64,000 nucleotides of DNA from Eremomyces bilateralis CBS 781.70 (Eukaryota > Ascomycota > Dothideomycetes > Eremomycetales > Eremomycetaceae), in NCBI RefSeq assembly GCF_010015585.1, contig NW_022985067.1:1006437-1070436 (forward strand), read 5' to 3'. Shown here piece by piece: positions 30,062 to 42,708 of this stretch (position 1 is its first letter; every line of letters begins with the position of its first letter). The translations under genes and the position numbers were made by a program. Under the pieces are notes generated by a model, which was not told the origin of the DNA, did not search any database, and saw nothing but the letters and a program-made list of their open reading frames with translations.

Positions 30062-31060
30062 AGAGAGAGACGGCTGTAAGTAAAACCTTATCACGAGATT
30101 TAGGAATAGTAATGCATAAGCATATGCACATTTTGCATCCGGTGCTGAATATCTACCGAAGATGGGCTCCATCTGCGTCCAATCACATTGGTAGCGGCGC
30201 TACGGTATAGGTGCAGCAGAAGTGGAGTTTGGTATTGCCTAGATGTGCTGTTCGCATAATTAGTGAGGGTCAGGGTTGAGGGTTGGCAAGATAACCCAAG
30301 CCTGATAGTAGAGTATGTCCCCACTTGCGTCAACATAGAGTGCGGGATCTCCGCAGCTACAGGGTTCAGTATGTCCGCGCTTGCGTCGACATTGAACATA
30401 GAGTGTGGGGACTCCGAAGAAATTTATGGATTCCATACCCTTAAGTATAGCCTATCCTAGGCTCTTAGGCGCCCAGGCAATCTGTACCGCCGAAGATAAT
30501 ACGAGTTTAATCCTAGGCGCTCAGGCTGCCAAATCAGTACGTAGGAGCCTAAGCCAGCGCCCATAAATTAGGCTCCCGAATACCATCGTACAAGCTCTAC
30601 ATATAGCCTATATCTCCGTAATCAATCAGCTTTTCACGAGGGGTTTTCATTTTAAAAGTTAAGGTATTTATCGAGTCAAAGATCAATTCATCTTCAAACA
30701 GAAATCCACCTAAATAGTTTAAGTTTACCTCAGTCAGTCGTTATCAGTCGTAGATAAACTCAGGTAACGTGGCGTGGCCTTAGCAGGGGCCCCCAGCCCC
30801 CTATCTGACCACTCACCATCTTAGATAACGTCTGAGCATCAACTGAGATAACTCCAAACCGGTTCTAACATACCCCAAATGGGTCCATGATCCTTGAATA
30901 TCCTCGGAATCTATTCCGTAGGCACAACGCTGTCCCGACGACATGTATCTGGTCTTCGTGATTAGGCCTCGACATATAAAGCGCATGGCGTAGGCCCACT
31001 AGCCTCGAGCGGTTTGTTAATCAGTATTTCTACTTGTTTTCCCATCTGTTTCCTACCAAT
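30062..31060. other. Intergenic stretch with a duplicated block
   Basis: A roughly 50-bp sequence occurs twice: ATGTCCCCACTTGCGTCAAC... at about 30316 and ATGTCCGCGCTTGCGTCGAC... at about 30370, both followed by ACATAGAGTGYGGG and a CTCCG. Further right, TAGGCGCTCAGGC-like words recur (30450-30590). No gene is seen before the transporter. Confidence 0.5.
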
Positions 31061-32590
31061 ATGTCGGGTGAGAAGCGTTCCATCGATATGAAGTCTGTTA
31101 CGGTAGAAAGTTATGAGGGAGTCGTTAAAGATGAGGCTGCTACAGACAATTTCGAGGTGTTCAAGAAGGAGGAGGGAGCCGTCGATTTTCGAACGGTCTC
31201 GTGGATTCACGCAGCAATGATATTCACAAAAAGTGAGTGGTAGACGTCGAGTCGACTCCTGTGTTGCTGCTCTAAGGAAGCAGATGCTGACAACGTCTTC
31301 TCGCAGTGATCTTCGCAACCGGTGTCTTGAGCATTCCGTCTGCTTTGTATACTCTTGGCGCAGCTCCCGGGGCCATTTGTATCATAGGATTTGTGTCCTT
31401 GAATTCCTACTGTGGGTTCTTACTGGGCGAGTTTCGGAATATTCATCCTGGATGCCATAGCGTTGCAGACATGGCTCAGCTCATCGGCGGTAAAGTTCTC
31501 AGAGAGATCATCGGCGGTATCTTCCTCCTGTCGTTCGTCGTCTCCGCTGCCACTGGAGTCTTGGGCGTGTCCGTCGCACTGAACGCACTTTCGAACCATG
31601 CTATCTGTACCAACTACTTTTTGGTCGTTGCAACAATTGCTATCGCAGCCGCTGCGAGTGTGCGCAAGTTCGAAAAGTTTGCCTGGCTTACCTGGGCCGG
31701 ATTCTTCTCCATATTTATTGCGATCTTCATCGTTGTGTAAGTGAACGGCTCAAGCAATATGGAGACACGACCACTGGCCCTAACGAATCTATAGTGTTGG
31801 AGTGACGACTCTGGACCGCCCTGCAGCTGCACCACAGACAGGAGACTTCGAGTTGGGGTATCATGCCATCGCACATCCTACCTTCGCTGCCGGCATTACC
31901 GCAGCGGCTACGATCTTCGGTACCAGCGCAGCGCCACCTGCATTCCTTCCGGTCATTTCAGAAATGAAGCGACCTAAGGACTTCAACAAGGCTTTGTTGG
32001 TATGCATGATCTTTGTCGTCTCCTCATACCTAGCTTTTAGCCTGGTCGTATATCGGTGGTGCGGTCAATGGGTTGCGTCGCCGTCTCTGGGCAGTGCCGG
32101 CCCTGTCCTGAAAAAGGTGGCTTTCGGTGTCGGTTTGTTCGGACTTTTAATCAGTGCGGCGCTGTACGTCCACGTTGCTGCGAAGTATATATTCGTTCGA
32201 ATTCTTCGCAACACAGACCATCTACAGAGGAACACCTTTGTTCACTGGGGGGTGTGGATGGGCTGTACGCTGGGGCTCTCCATCATTAGCTTCCTGATCG
32301 CCTCGGGTATCCCAATCTTCGACTACATTGTCGGTCTTGCGGGCAGCTTGTGCTTTGCGCCCTTGGCAACGGGTTTCCCGGCGATGCTTTGGCTTTACGA
32401 CTATGGCGATTATCGAAAGGGCACCATCATCCACAAGGCGCAATTTGGAGTGCACATCTTGATGGCGGCATTTGCTCTATTCCTGACTATCGGCGGCACG
32501 TATGGAGTCGTCCAGCAGATCATACTCGCGTATGAAACTGGCAAGATCAGTTCGGCATTCCCTTGCGCTGACAACAGCAACTCTTCTTGA
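31061..32590 (+). CDS. AAAP-family amino acid transporter
   Basis: The exons are 31061-31232, 31307-31736 and 31795-32590, giving about 465 residues. The start MSGEKRSIDMK is chosen; an in-frame ATG at 31034 would add nine residues. The hydrophilic N-terminus (about 45 residues) is followed by the family pattern FRTVSWIHAAMIFTK-MIFATGVLSIPSALYTL (first helices), NSYCGFLLGEF, a series of roughly ten membrane helices, and GTSAAPPAFLPVISEMKRPK in the middle loop. The layout is that of the Aa_trans (PF01490) family, which imports neutral or basic amino acids with protons at the plasma membrane or vacuole. The substrate cannot be read from the sequence. No breaks are seen. Confidence 0.88.
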
Positions 32591-34922
32591 TCTTCTGGCG
32601 CGATCCATTTTGTCTTGGTGACGACGACGTTGTAGAACTGGAATCAAATTTGATTATCAGAATTAATAGGAATGGTAGAACTATTTGCAACGCTCCTCCT
32701 TAATCATTATCTATCATCCCTAATGCCATCGATTTAGGTTAATGTGGCCGTATGTATTAGAAGCCGAAGCCTTTGAGGATATAAACTGATTCGGAGTTCA
32801 CTCTAGGAAATACTAAACCTGTCTGCATCTTCACCAGCTTACCGTTCTAATTTCTGGAGCGTCTCCACCAATTGGGGTCTGGAGATACATCATCAATAAT
32901 TCCGGTCATTATCTAATAGGGCCATATCCTTGCGAACAGTCCTGATAACGGCTTCGGCGATGCTGCTCCTTGGGCAGCATCTCCCAATATCTTCGGACCC
33001 CGAGAAGCTCCCCAGTCTCTAGAATTGGCTTGTTTATATCTGCTGCTACGAAGTGACGACCTGGGACCCTGTCCTTATATACTGTTCAGACCGGAAGATC
33101 TGGAGTTGATCCGGTTTAGTCAGATCAGTGCGAGAAGGCACATCACACGAGAAAGAGGAAAGATAAACGAAGAATAATAGTTTTAATAACTAACTAGTTA
33201 ACTATCCATTAGTTAACTAACTATAACCTAACTATTTAAATAATGATCGGATATCTATAGATCATTTACGTTGCCCGACTAGTCATAGCAGTCAGGACGG
33301 TTGTTTGGCCATTCAGCCTTGTGATCGTACAAGTGGTGACTGGTGTACCCTCGGGAAATGGTCTCTGTCACAGTTCTAAGCAGGGAGATCTGCATGGTTA
33401 CAGCCTATATTAATATTGACTAGTGCTCGGCTCCCTTGTATAACCTCGCGTGTGCTGTCTTCGTTACACTACATACCGGTATTTATCCTCTCGTCAGGCC
33501 ATAAGACTTGCAACTCACTCCCCCATGGTATCAATTTGAACCACAAGCAATTCGACTCGTTACGTTCCGCCAAAGCCTACCCTTGGGAACACCCTTGAGG
33601 CATAGTTATCGCGGAAAGGATCTGGTACCTTGATGATCAACATGGCCTCCTCCCCAAAGTCCATTATAGGACCTGGGAACAACATTTCGCCCCAGAAGCA
33701 CCGCAGACCATGATCGAAGCTACACGTAGAGCCTAGAAACAAGAAATTCCATTCTAGGGTCAGCTTCGATGCCAAAGATACAGCGGGTAATACCGGACGT
33801 CACCGCCGGCCTGGAAACAGAGAAATCCCAGATCGTCTATATTTAGGTCCTCTAATTCTGTCTCGACCGGAAGACATCGATCACCGTTAACAGAGCCGAA
33901 TCAGCAGTCCATAATAACCAACACGCAGGACTAACGCAAGGCCGAATCAGATAAGATGTAATTCATACTTCACGAGGCGCAGGAAGAAGGCCACTCAGGA
34001 GTCCGTGGACCTCACTTTCGCCGGCCAAACGGTCACTGCCCAAAGGAAGCCAAAATTCTTGGGTTACACTCAACGAGAAACTCTCCTTCTATGCTTACAT
34101 CAGAGTCACCACCAAAGCCCAGAGAGGAGAAGCAGCCAATTTTGCAGGGTCAGAAGCAGCTTTCGTAGGTCTTGCTCTCGCGACATGGATGGACTTGCTC
34201 CGTTTTCATCGTTTAGTTCAGGTTTATGTGGCTATATACACCCGATAATGAGGCTTTTAAAGGTACTTTATCAATTGAAGAGCCTCAGAATATCTGTACG
34301 AGAAACATGAGCCCAGGGACGCGATTTAGGGGTGAGGTAATTATGGCCTGGAAGGTGGGGATTGATGAGGATTGAGCGAGTGGTTGATGGCTGTATCGTA
34401 AATACAAATCCAACCAATAAAACAACATTTATTAATACCCCTAACAGCATAGCGTCGTATTGATGACTGAATACGAGACAGATCAGTATATTTGTTGGCA
34501 ACAATCACATCACTCTCCGTCCTTTCAATCTACTCCTTCCAGCTTTCACAGATAGTTTGATGAATTATACGTCCTATGTCAGAGATGTTGTTGGACCATC
34601 GGATAGTAAGCACACAAACTCCAAACCGTCAGTAAAGTCCTGAATCTTGCCAAGCCCCAACGCCCGGGTGATGTCGGACCTGACGATTGGGCGGCCATGA
34701 GGTAATCTATGAGTCCTGTGGAAATTTTACTGTCACGCATGTCATGGAACCAGGAACCCTGTCGATTATATATAGCCCACATCTCCGCCACATAAGACCC
34801 AAGGTAACCTTCCCCTAAATGCGGAGGTGATATTCATCCCATGGTTCAATTCATCCCATGGTTCAATTCATCCCTTCTTGTCCTTCCATGTAACGATCCA
34901 GCTCATTTTCCCACACGTCAAC
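32591..34922. other. Long gene-poor stretch, with a 5S-like 5' end at 32743-32757
   Basis: At 32745-32757 the plus strand reads ATGTGGCCGTATGT, the complement of the 5S-like 5' end found at 716 and 931. It is followed by a GAAGCCTTTGAGGATATAAA block comparable to the upstream element of those copies. TTAACTAACTA-type repeats lie at 33180-33245. Frames up to 101 codons occur without domains. The repeated CATCCCATGGTTCAATT words at about 34837-34870 lie in the zinc-transporter leader. Confidence 0.5.
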
Positions 34923-36847
34923 ATGAATTGTCCTTCGAGAACCGACGACACTATCCTCCATCCCGGCTGGAATCAGAGCCCCCCGCACCTCGCCGCCGAT
35001 CTCACCACCCGTGAAGATTTCGGCGACGTTGCCAATGCGAGGGGGTTTTGGGACCATGACATGTCAGATGTGGAAGATGATCGTTTGCGTGGTTTAGGGA
35101 CGACAGGAACGCCGTTCGCCAATTCATCGCAAGGTCGAACAGGAGCGATCCTGGGTGGATGGGCGATGGGACGCGTGAATAGGGTGACAGAACTTATTGA
35201 CTCCTCGCCAAACGACCGTTTCTACTCCAAAAAGCACGGGCACTATCAAACGGATCTTCCAAACGGAGATGAGAAAATCTCCAGCGGTGCTAGCCGTGGG
35301 GGTAGAAAATCTATCTCTGATGTATTGCAGAACCGGCTCTCCGCATTCTGGCAGACTCGAAATCTACTATTCATTTCCTTATTATTTAATGTTGCGGCCA
35401 TTTTCCATATGACTGGTCAGGATACCCCTCAATCTACCAGGTTCTCCGATAAATTTGGTAGGATATTTGGTAAGACCCTCGAGTTTGAGAGAAGTAGAAC
35501 ACGAACTGACCGAGCTATAGGAGTCCATGGCCCTAAAGGGGAATGGAATATTGCCCCTTTGAGGAAGAGAGGGACCTGCGCAAGCGGAGGTGGAAATCGG
35601 GTCGATTACAATCTTCCCCTCCACGTCGGCGCCGTCTTCATCATCCTCTTCGTTTCTGGATCCGCATGCGCGTTCCCTATGCTGGCGATGAAGTTCCCAC
35701 GCCTTCGAATCCCCCCTACCTTTCTCTTCTGCGCCCGTCATTTCGGCACCGGAGTCCTTCTCGCGACGGCGTTCGTGCATCTGCTCCCGACGGGTTTCAT
35801 CCTCTTAGGCGACCCATGTCTCTCCGGCTTCTGGACGAACGATTACCCCGCCATGCCCGGCGCCATCGCCTTGGCTGCGGTGTTCTTCGTCACGATCATC
35901 GAAATGGTGTTCAGTCCTGCTCAGCACATGTGCAGTGGAGACCAGCGCATGGAGGCCATCGTCCGCCAGCCATCGAACGCAAACCGGGAAGCGGAACCCT
36001 CAGAGGAAACGTTATCTCCGAGACTTGAATCGAGACACGGCTGGACTTCTCCGGTGCGGGTCAAAGGCCCGCTCATTGGCCGGAGGAACAGCTTCAGTCG
36101 GCGGCTCACGCAGCTGGGGGAGGAGAACGAGACGTTAGACCAGATTGACATCGGTCAGCCGGCGATTGAAACCACCGAACCCAAGGAAAAACTCGACCTG
36201 GAGAGCTCCAAAAGCAGTGTGCCAGGCCTGTCCCTTACGGACGAGCAGAAAAACAGGAAGGGGATTCTACAATGCGTGCTTTTGGAAGTGGGCATTTTAT
36301 TTCACAGCGTTTTCATTGGGATGGCGCTCAGCGTGTCTCGTGGAAACGAATTCGTGATTCTGCTGATTGCGATCACGTTTCATCGTTAGTATCCTCCCCA
36401 GAGGCGTATAAGACATAAACTAACTTAGTGCTGCAGAAACCTTTGAAGGCCTCGCGCTCGGCTCACGCATCGCCTCTCTATCATGGCCAAAGAATACGGG
36501 CAAGCCGTGGCTCATGGCCTTGGCGTATGGCTGCACGTAAGTTATACCACGCGATTATTCACTACACCACATTCTAAGCCCCAAACAGTACCCCAATCGG
36601 TCAAGCGATCGGTCTCGCAACCCACACGCTCTACGACCCCGACTCGGAAGTCGGCCTCCTCCTAGTCGGGATCATGAACGCCATATCCGCCGGCCTTCTC
36701 GTCTACGCATCGCTGGTCGAGCTCCTTTCCGAGGACTTCCTCAGCGACGAGAGCTGGCGCGTGCTCCGGGGTAAGCGACGCGTATGGGCATGTGTTCTGG
36801 TGTTTTTCGGCGCGTTTGGGATGAGCTTGGTTGGCGCTTGGGCTTAG
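34923..36847 (+). CDS. ZIP-family metal (zinc) transporter
   Basis: The exons are 34923-36384, 36437-36536 and 36589-36847, giving 606 residues. An in-frame ATG at 34827 is a possible earlier start. A hydrophilic N-terminus of about 150 residues with one hydrophobic segment (NLLFISLLFNVAAIF) precedes the ZIP core: LPLHVGAVFIILFVSG, FGTGVLLATAFVHLLPTGF, a long loop (about 340-440), then GILFHSVFIGMALSVS (helix 4, His) and, across the first intron, HQTFEGLALGSRIASL (helix 5, His and Glu). Helices 4 and 5 carry the metal site known for Zrt/Irt proteins. The loop lacks the usual His-rich stretch. The length is greater than the typical 350-400 because of the N-terminal extension. Confidence 0.9.
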
Positions 36848-37445
36848 AGATCCGGGACTTTTGATGATATTTACGAATGGCCATGGGAGGTACCCATGTG
36901 GCGTCTAGGAATGACATTGATATAGCGGGCATTTGGGATTATATGAGTAGCACGCTCCGGAACGGTATTGGGGGGTTTTGGACTGTATGTATGCCCAATG
37001 GCCTACACAAGATTTAATAATATGAATAGGGAATCCATAAAATATTTCCTGACTGAGCGAGTCAAGTGAGGGGGGTTCAACGCAGACACCAAAAACGTAT
37101 TTATTAAAGCCAACATGAACCGAGACGTACGTAGCAAATTAGATAAAGTAAGATTAGTTAGGGGATTGAGCTCTCGTCACTGGCAGGGCTGATTGACGTC
37201 ACACCTACTAGCCGGGGTGAGTATGCGGGGCAGGGCGGGCTGCTAACCGGGGCTGTACTTCCGTTTGAATGATGTGACTATCGGACCGATCAGGAAAACA
37301 ATAATAAAGATCAGCAGAACCCTATTAGATTGGTAAGCCCACTCATGCTATAAAGTCGGATGAATACAAACATTATTCTACTATAACCTCAACTGATCCA
37401 ATTCGAAGCCCTCAAACCTTTCCGTGATCACCAATTCCAGCAACC
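36848..37445. other. Spacer at the accessory/core transition
   Basis: No gene is seen. CTATAAA-type and pyrimidine-rich tracts near 37350-37440 fit a promoter for the next gene. Confidence 0.45.
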
Positions 37446-38297
37446 ATGTCGCACCGCATCCTTCTCATCGGCGGCCACGGAAAAGTGGCCCAGCTGCTCA
37501 CTCCCTTACTCCTCCAACGGTCCTGGAGCGTGACCTCCATGATCCGAAGCCAAGAGCAAGAACCCACCATCCTCAAGTTGGGAGAAAACCAACCGGGGAA
37601 GCTGGACGTCCTGATTTCCAGCGTCGAGGATGTCGGCTCCGAGGCAGACGCGTCGGCCATCATCAAGAAAGTGAATCCTGACTGGATCGTGTGGAGTGCT
37701 GGTGAGTAGACTTCACCATCCAATGGCTTGATTCTTGGATAAACACGTTACATTGTGCCACTACTTAATACGATTCTAGGCGCCGGCGGTTCCGGCGGTC
37801 CATCCCGCACCCACGCCATCGACAACGTCGCCGCATCAGCTTTCTCCACCGCCGCCGCCGCCACCCCCTCCGTCAAGAAGTTCCTAAACATTTCCTACAT
37901 CGGATCCCGCCGCAACCGCGCCCCCTGGTGGTCCGACTCGGAGTGGGCCGCCGCTCAAGCCGTCAACGAAGGCGCCCTAAAAGCCTACCACATCGCCAAG
38001 CTGGCCGCTGACGAGGCGCTGATCGCAGCACGCAAGACGCGAGGAGCGGATTTTGCGGGGATCGGTTTGAGGCCGGGGGCACTGACGGATGGGGATGCGA
38101 CGAATGGGGTGAGCTTGGGGAAGATTAAGGCGCGGGGAGGGGTGAGTCGCCAGAAGGTGGCAGAGGTGGTGGCGGAGGTGTTGGATAGTGAGTATCCCGG
38201 AGGGTGGTTGGATTTGTTGGCGGGGGAGGACTCGGTGGGGGATGCGGTAGCGAGGTGTGTTAGGGAGAAGGTGGACTGCTATGAGGGGGAGGCTTAA
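37446..38297 (+). CDS. Atypical short-chain dehydrogenase (NAD(P)-binding, YMR090W-like)
   Basis: The exons are 37446-37701 and 37780-38297, giving 257 residues. The N-terminus HRILLIGGHGKVAQLLTPLL is a Rossmann G-x-x-G-x-x-A variant of the NmrA/SDR_a5 type. IVWSAGAGGSGG follows the fourth strand, with FLNISYIGSRRN and AYHIAKLAADEAL as the Y-x3-K-like segment, then GIGLRPGALTDG. These features match small atypical SDRs such as yeast YMR090W. The reaction is unknown, and many such proteins are NAD(P)H sensors or flavin-like reductases. The model is intact. It marks the left end of the dense gene block. Confidence 0.8.
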
Positions 38298-38646
38298 AAA
38301 AAGGGTACGGATTTGGACGCCGTTCAAAAGTCAGAAAGGCAGTGCCAAACAGTCAGGACGGGATATGTACGGGAGATGCACGTTTAGTCATATCACATGG
38401 ATAGTCATTGGACGTAGGATAGGGGAATATCCTGGCATCGGACCAGTTGAATGGCAAAATTGATATGGTACTGCAGCGCTGATTATGAAGGAAGAATTTT
38501 TTTTGGATTGATCTGCGTAGTAATTCAGGGAGCGTATTAAACGCACCGAGCTTCAGTGACATGTTTCTCAATATGTAGACGACTGTTAATTAGACGTGTA
38601 GAGATTCAGTAGAAGACCGCTTCCACGCCATTATCCCCTGCTCTGG
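38298..38646. other. Convergent 3' spacer
   Basis: It separates the 3' ends of the plus-strand SDR and the minus-strand secreted protein. Nothing else is seen. Confidence 0.4.
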
Positions 38647-39269
38647 TTATTCCCAGTGGCAATAGATTAGCAGAGCCTGTATTACACCTTTAGTTCGCAG
38701 GACATGGAGCGAGCACAGGAACTTACCATGCTACTGGCTGCGCACGAAACCGCGTCCGCATGATTTTTGAAACAGGTCGCGAGGTCCCACCCCGGACAGT
38801 CCAGGGAGCCAATGACTTCGTTATCCCCGGCCCCGTTGAAGTTCTCCACGGTTTGAGTGTATCGGCAGTTCTTCCCCCAGACCGGAATGTTGTTGTAGAA
38901 CGTGGACGGCGTCATGATGGCGCTCGCTCGCATCCATTCGGGCGTGGTTTGGCAAATCGCTTCGAGGTTATTAATCGGGTAATGGTAGGAGAACCCCTCG
39001 TGGAAGTAGCCCATACCCGACGCGTTCGGCATGGTCACAAAAATCCCGGCCTGCGGATATTTTCCTTCGGCGCTATGCGGGGGCTCGCAGTCCCCGACAG
39101 GACAATGGGGAAGAGTCTGGCGTCTGGCGAGCACAGCTGCCGCTGCAGCATGGACCCGGCTGAAATCGAATGCGGCCACGAGGAGCAGAGACACCATTAG
39201 ATACCGGAGTTTGGGCCATGAACGCATGGTTTGGAGACCAGCTATGGGCAGGGGCAGGAAAGACTGCAT
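38647..39269 (-). CDS. Secreted cysteine-containing protein, function unknown
   Basis: The main exon is 38727-39269. A GTAAGT follows ATG at 38727, and splicing to 38676 adds a short exon ending at 38647 (nine residues ALLIYCHWE), 190 residues in total. Without splicing the frame reads on to 38682. A signal peptide is likely from the second Met (MRSWPKLRYLMVSLLLVAAF, then DFSRVHA), followed by a possible dibasic processing site (ARRQ). The mature part has eight or nine Cys, among them PHCPVGDCEPP, EAICQTTPEW, GKNCRYTQ, LDCPGWDLATCF and VSCAASS. This is typical of small secreted fungal proteins. I do not recognise the family. Confidence 0.65.
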
Positions 39270-40909
39270 GTCTTGATATATTCCTGTGGAGCTTCTGCAT
39301 GGAAGAAATGAGATGGTCGATTGAGAACTTGCCAGGGCTTTGAGGCAAATACTGATACTTAATTGACCTTATATGCATGCTTCAATTGCATGAAGAGTGG
39401 CCTGCGGCATTAGGTCGCGAGATTGAGGGAGTTTGCTTTGAATATCGGATACCGTAATCATGCGACTTAGCGAAAGGGGACGAAGTAAAAGAACTACCCC
39501 TGGCCAGAAAAGATGATGTACCACCAGCGTGATGACGGATGTTACGATACGGAATCTGGCCCGCTGTAACTCAGGTACAAACCACTCAAAAAGTCCCAAT
39601 GCATGTCATTGTCCAACTATGTTGTTCATAGTACGCTTGCGGCTCAAATATGTGCTATTCCAAATATTTGGCGATGCGGTATGGCGAGTCTGGTACGATG
39701 GAGAACCTTTCCGTCGGCATCGCTCTTCATTACTGTTCCATCCGAGTATTGTAGGAACTGAGCTATCGTTCTGGTACACCCGGCAGTCTCCAAATGCAGT
39801 TGAGCCTGATTGACATTTGGCTATAGCCACGAAGTAGCCCATTAAGGTAGCTTCTCGGCCAGAATGGGAACAGTACCGTATTGATCGATAGCTGGCGCTG
39901 CTAGTATAGGTTGATTATTCGCCCGCTGTGACATTTGAGAAGCTTGTTGCTAGTTGACTATTGCGGTACTCGTAGTTCAACTTGATCAGGGCCGGACAGA
40001 GAGCTCAACGGGACAGTGGTAAAAGCCTCTCGATTGCCCCCTGGCCACGGTGCACAAGGACTGGCAATACTGAAAGGAATGAGCTGGTTCCTTTGTAGGT
40101 ATGTACAGTAATTGAAAATGACTTGAGGTATTAACGGAAAGCGGTAAGAACACATGTACAACTTCATAGACAGTGTGTAAACTGCAAACTATAGACACAT
40201 AAGTGAAAGGGTGACGTATTTACCCGCCTGGGCCGCCACCGTGGAATCCACAACGACACGTTTAATTATGGGGTTCTCTTACTCTCCGTGGAGTCACCAC
40301 TCAACAGGTATTGCATGCAAGTATACCTCGAAGATAAGCGTGAATGCACCGATTGGATGCTCAGACACTCTAATAAACAAAGACTAAGTTAGGCGCCCGA
40401 TATTGGTAAGTCAAAATCTCCGAGTCCTTGAGGATCGAACAATACGAGGAGGTTTACTATTGTCATTATTGTTGAGGACGCGTTGACAAGAATGAGTTGG
40501 ATGATCACATGCTGAATTGTGGTAATGACCGGCTGACTAAGAGCACCCTATGACCTCACAACATGTGGAAACATCAAAACACCTCCGTTCATCCTTGACC
40601 CTTCTCGATATCTCTTGCGATGAGAGGAACACAGATCACCTCCGGCTCCGTACCATACAGGTAAGGCTCGACACTCACCAGTCACCACTGTTTTTATGCT
40701 GGCGCCTGTTGCGATATCAGGTTTATTCGTATAGTATACGATGAATCGTTACTTCCAAAATATTCTGCCCTTAGCGGCATCGATTGCCTCTGATACCTTA
40801 TGTACCAATACTTGACCGCTTCTCTTAAGATCCCTCGCCACCGTCAACTACATTCCTTAGATAAGAGAATGTTCCTTTAAACCGAATTTCCTTCTCCATC
40901 CTCGACATC
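39270..40909. other. Gene-free stretch between secreted protein and hydrolase
   Basis: Frames of at most about 100 codons, without domains. No repeat family is evident. It holds the promoters of both divergent neighbours. Confidence 0.5.
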
Positions 40910-42464
40910 ATGTCATTCATATGGCATAAACTGCCCAGCTCTGCCCAGCATGTCCTGGTTCGAACATCCATTCTCGCGCTCCGAGCCATCACCCCTCTCA
41001 GCATCCTATATTGTTCATACTCCTTCTACCATTTCCCTCAAGGCCCTGCCCTACAGTCCCTCGCCAGCTATGCCTTTCTCGAGACCGCCTTCTACCTGTT
41101 CGTCTACCTTCCCTTCAGCATCTACCTCCAACGCGCCGCCCGCCACCCCGAAGATATGTCCACCGCGAACCGCGAGGTGCTCTTCAACCGATGCATGGAC
41201 ACCATCGAAAACCCTGACCAGTATCTGCGAAAGTGGTTCCGGAATGGCGACCTGGATGAAATCAAACGCGAGAATGTGAAGGAGTTCCTACTCTGGGCAT
41301 TCTGGAATGCGGACAAGCCGGATGGCGTGCACGAGGAGGAGCTGGAGAAGTACTGCGATGGGGTGGAGAAGAAACTGGGGAGGAAACTCGCCCCGGGACG
41401 GGGCAAGGCTAAGAGCTTGAGATTGACGCTGGACGATGTGGAGATGCTCAATCGCCCACTGTTCTGGTACATTGTGAGTGTACATACCCCTCGGAATATT
41501 CGAGCGAACACTGACCAGGCTGTAGCTCATCGGCTTCCTCGACGCCATCGTGGGCGTCCGACTGCTGTTTTCCGGGTTCCGCTTTTACCGCGTTCCTCTA
41601 CGCCGCCTCCCCCTGACCTTCCCCTTTCGTGTTTTCTCCCTCTTTGCTCGCCGCCGATCAGAAGCGCAAAGCATATCCTACTGGTATAGACCCCACACCT
41701 CGAAAACTCGACTGCCTGTCGTTTTCATTCATGGGATGGGCATTGGTCTATATCCGTACGTCGATTTCCTTGGCGGCATAGCTCGTGCGGACTATGGCGT
41801 GGGCGTTGAAGGCCAGGTCGGCATCATCGCGTTGGAGATCATGCCGATAAGCGCTCGAATCACCACCGCGAAGCTCTCGCGTGACGACCTTGCCAAAGAG
41901 GTCCAGGCCATCCTCGATTCTCACGGCTGGTCGAAGTTTGTCCTCGTAGCGAACTCCTACGGCACGGTGATCACGTCGCAACTGCTCAAATCGCCGAAGA
42001 TGGCGGCGAGGGTGGGACCGATGCTGCTCATTGATCCGGTGGTGTTCCTCCTCCATCTGCCGGACGTTGCCTATAATGTCGTGGTGCGCAAACCCACGCT
42101 CACGAACGAATACGTGCTGTACTACTTCGCCGCGAAGGACATGGGAGTGGCGCATACCCTGCATCGACGATTCTTCTGGACGGAGAACATCCTGTGGACG
42201 GAAGACGTGGCCGGGATGGACGTCACCGTATCCTTGGCGGGTGAGGATATCATCGTGAATGCTCCCGCGGTCGGGAAATACCTGGCGCGAGACAAAAATA
42301 CGGACTGGAGAAACACCTATCTGACCGGGAGTGGGCTGGAGGTAGTCTGGTTCGACCATTTCGATCACGCGGATGTCTTCGTCCAAAAAGAAGCCCTGAA
42401 GAAATTGGTCGACGTTATCGTTCAGTATTGCCAGAAAGGACAGCCATTGATAGATGTGCCATAG
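40910..42464 (+). CDS. Membrane-anchored alpha/beta hydrolase
   Basis: The exons are 40910-41473 and 41526-42464, giving 500 residues. The N-terminal part has two hydrophobic segments (VRTSILALRAITPLSILYC, and SYAFLETAFYLFVYLPFSIY) and a long helical domain. The hydrolase half begins PVVFIHGMGIGLYPYVDFLG (oxyanion loop), then the nucleophile elbow VLVANSYGTVITSQLL (Ser in A-N-S-Y-G), a likely acid in SLAGEDIIVNAP, and the His in WFDHFDHADVFV. The layout is shared by fungal uncharacterised hydrolases of this length, probably acting on lipids at a membrane. Substrate and pathway are unknown. The model is intact. Confidence 0.82.
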
Positions 42465-42708
42465 AATTATTACAACTACCTCAACGGAATTGGACCACGG
42501 CGCGGACGACACAGGAGAGATTTTTTTGGTGAAGAAAGCGCTCGATTATTGTAAGGTGCAGCGTGGTATATCAACTATCGACAACGCCGGAGTTCCAATG
42601 CTACAAATCGTCTATTCTAACGATAAGCCGAAATAGAAGGAAAGCGAGCCTTCCTTTCGTTCACTACTCCTGCCACTCGGGGTTCTGTACTTCAGTCAGC
42701 TTGTCGAA

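Noticed and set aside
41748-42512. 254-codon minus-strand frame
   Set aside because: It is antisense to the alpha/beta hydrolase, whose motifs are clear; no domain on this strand.
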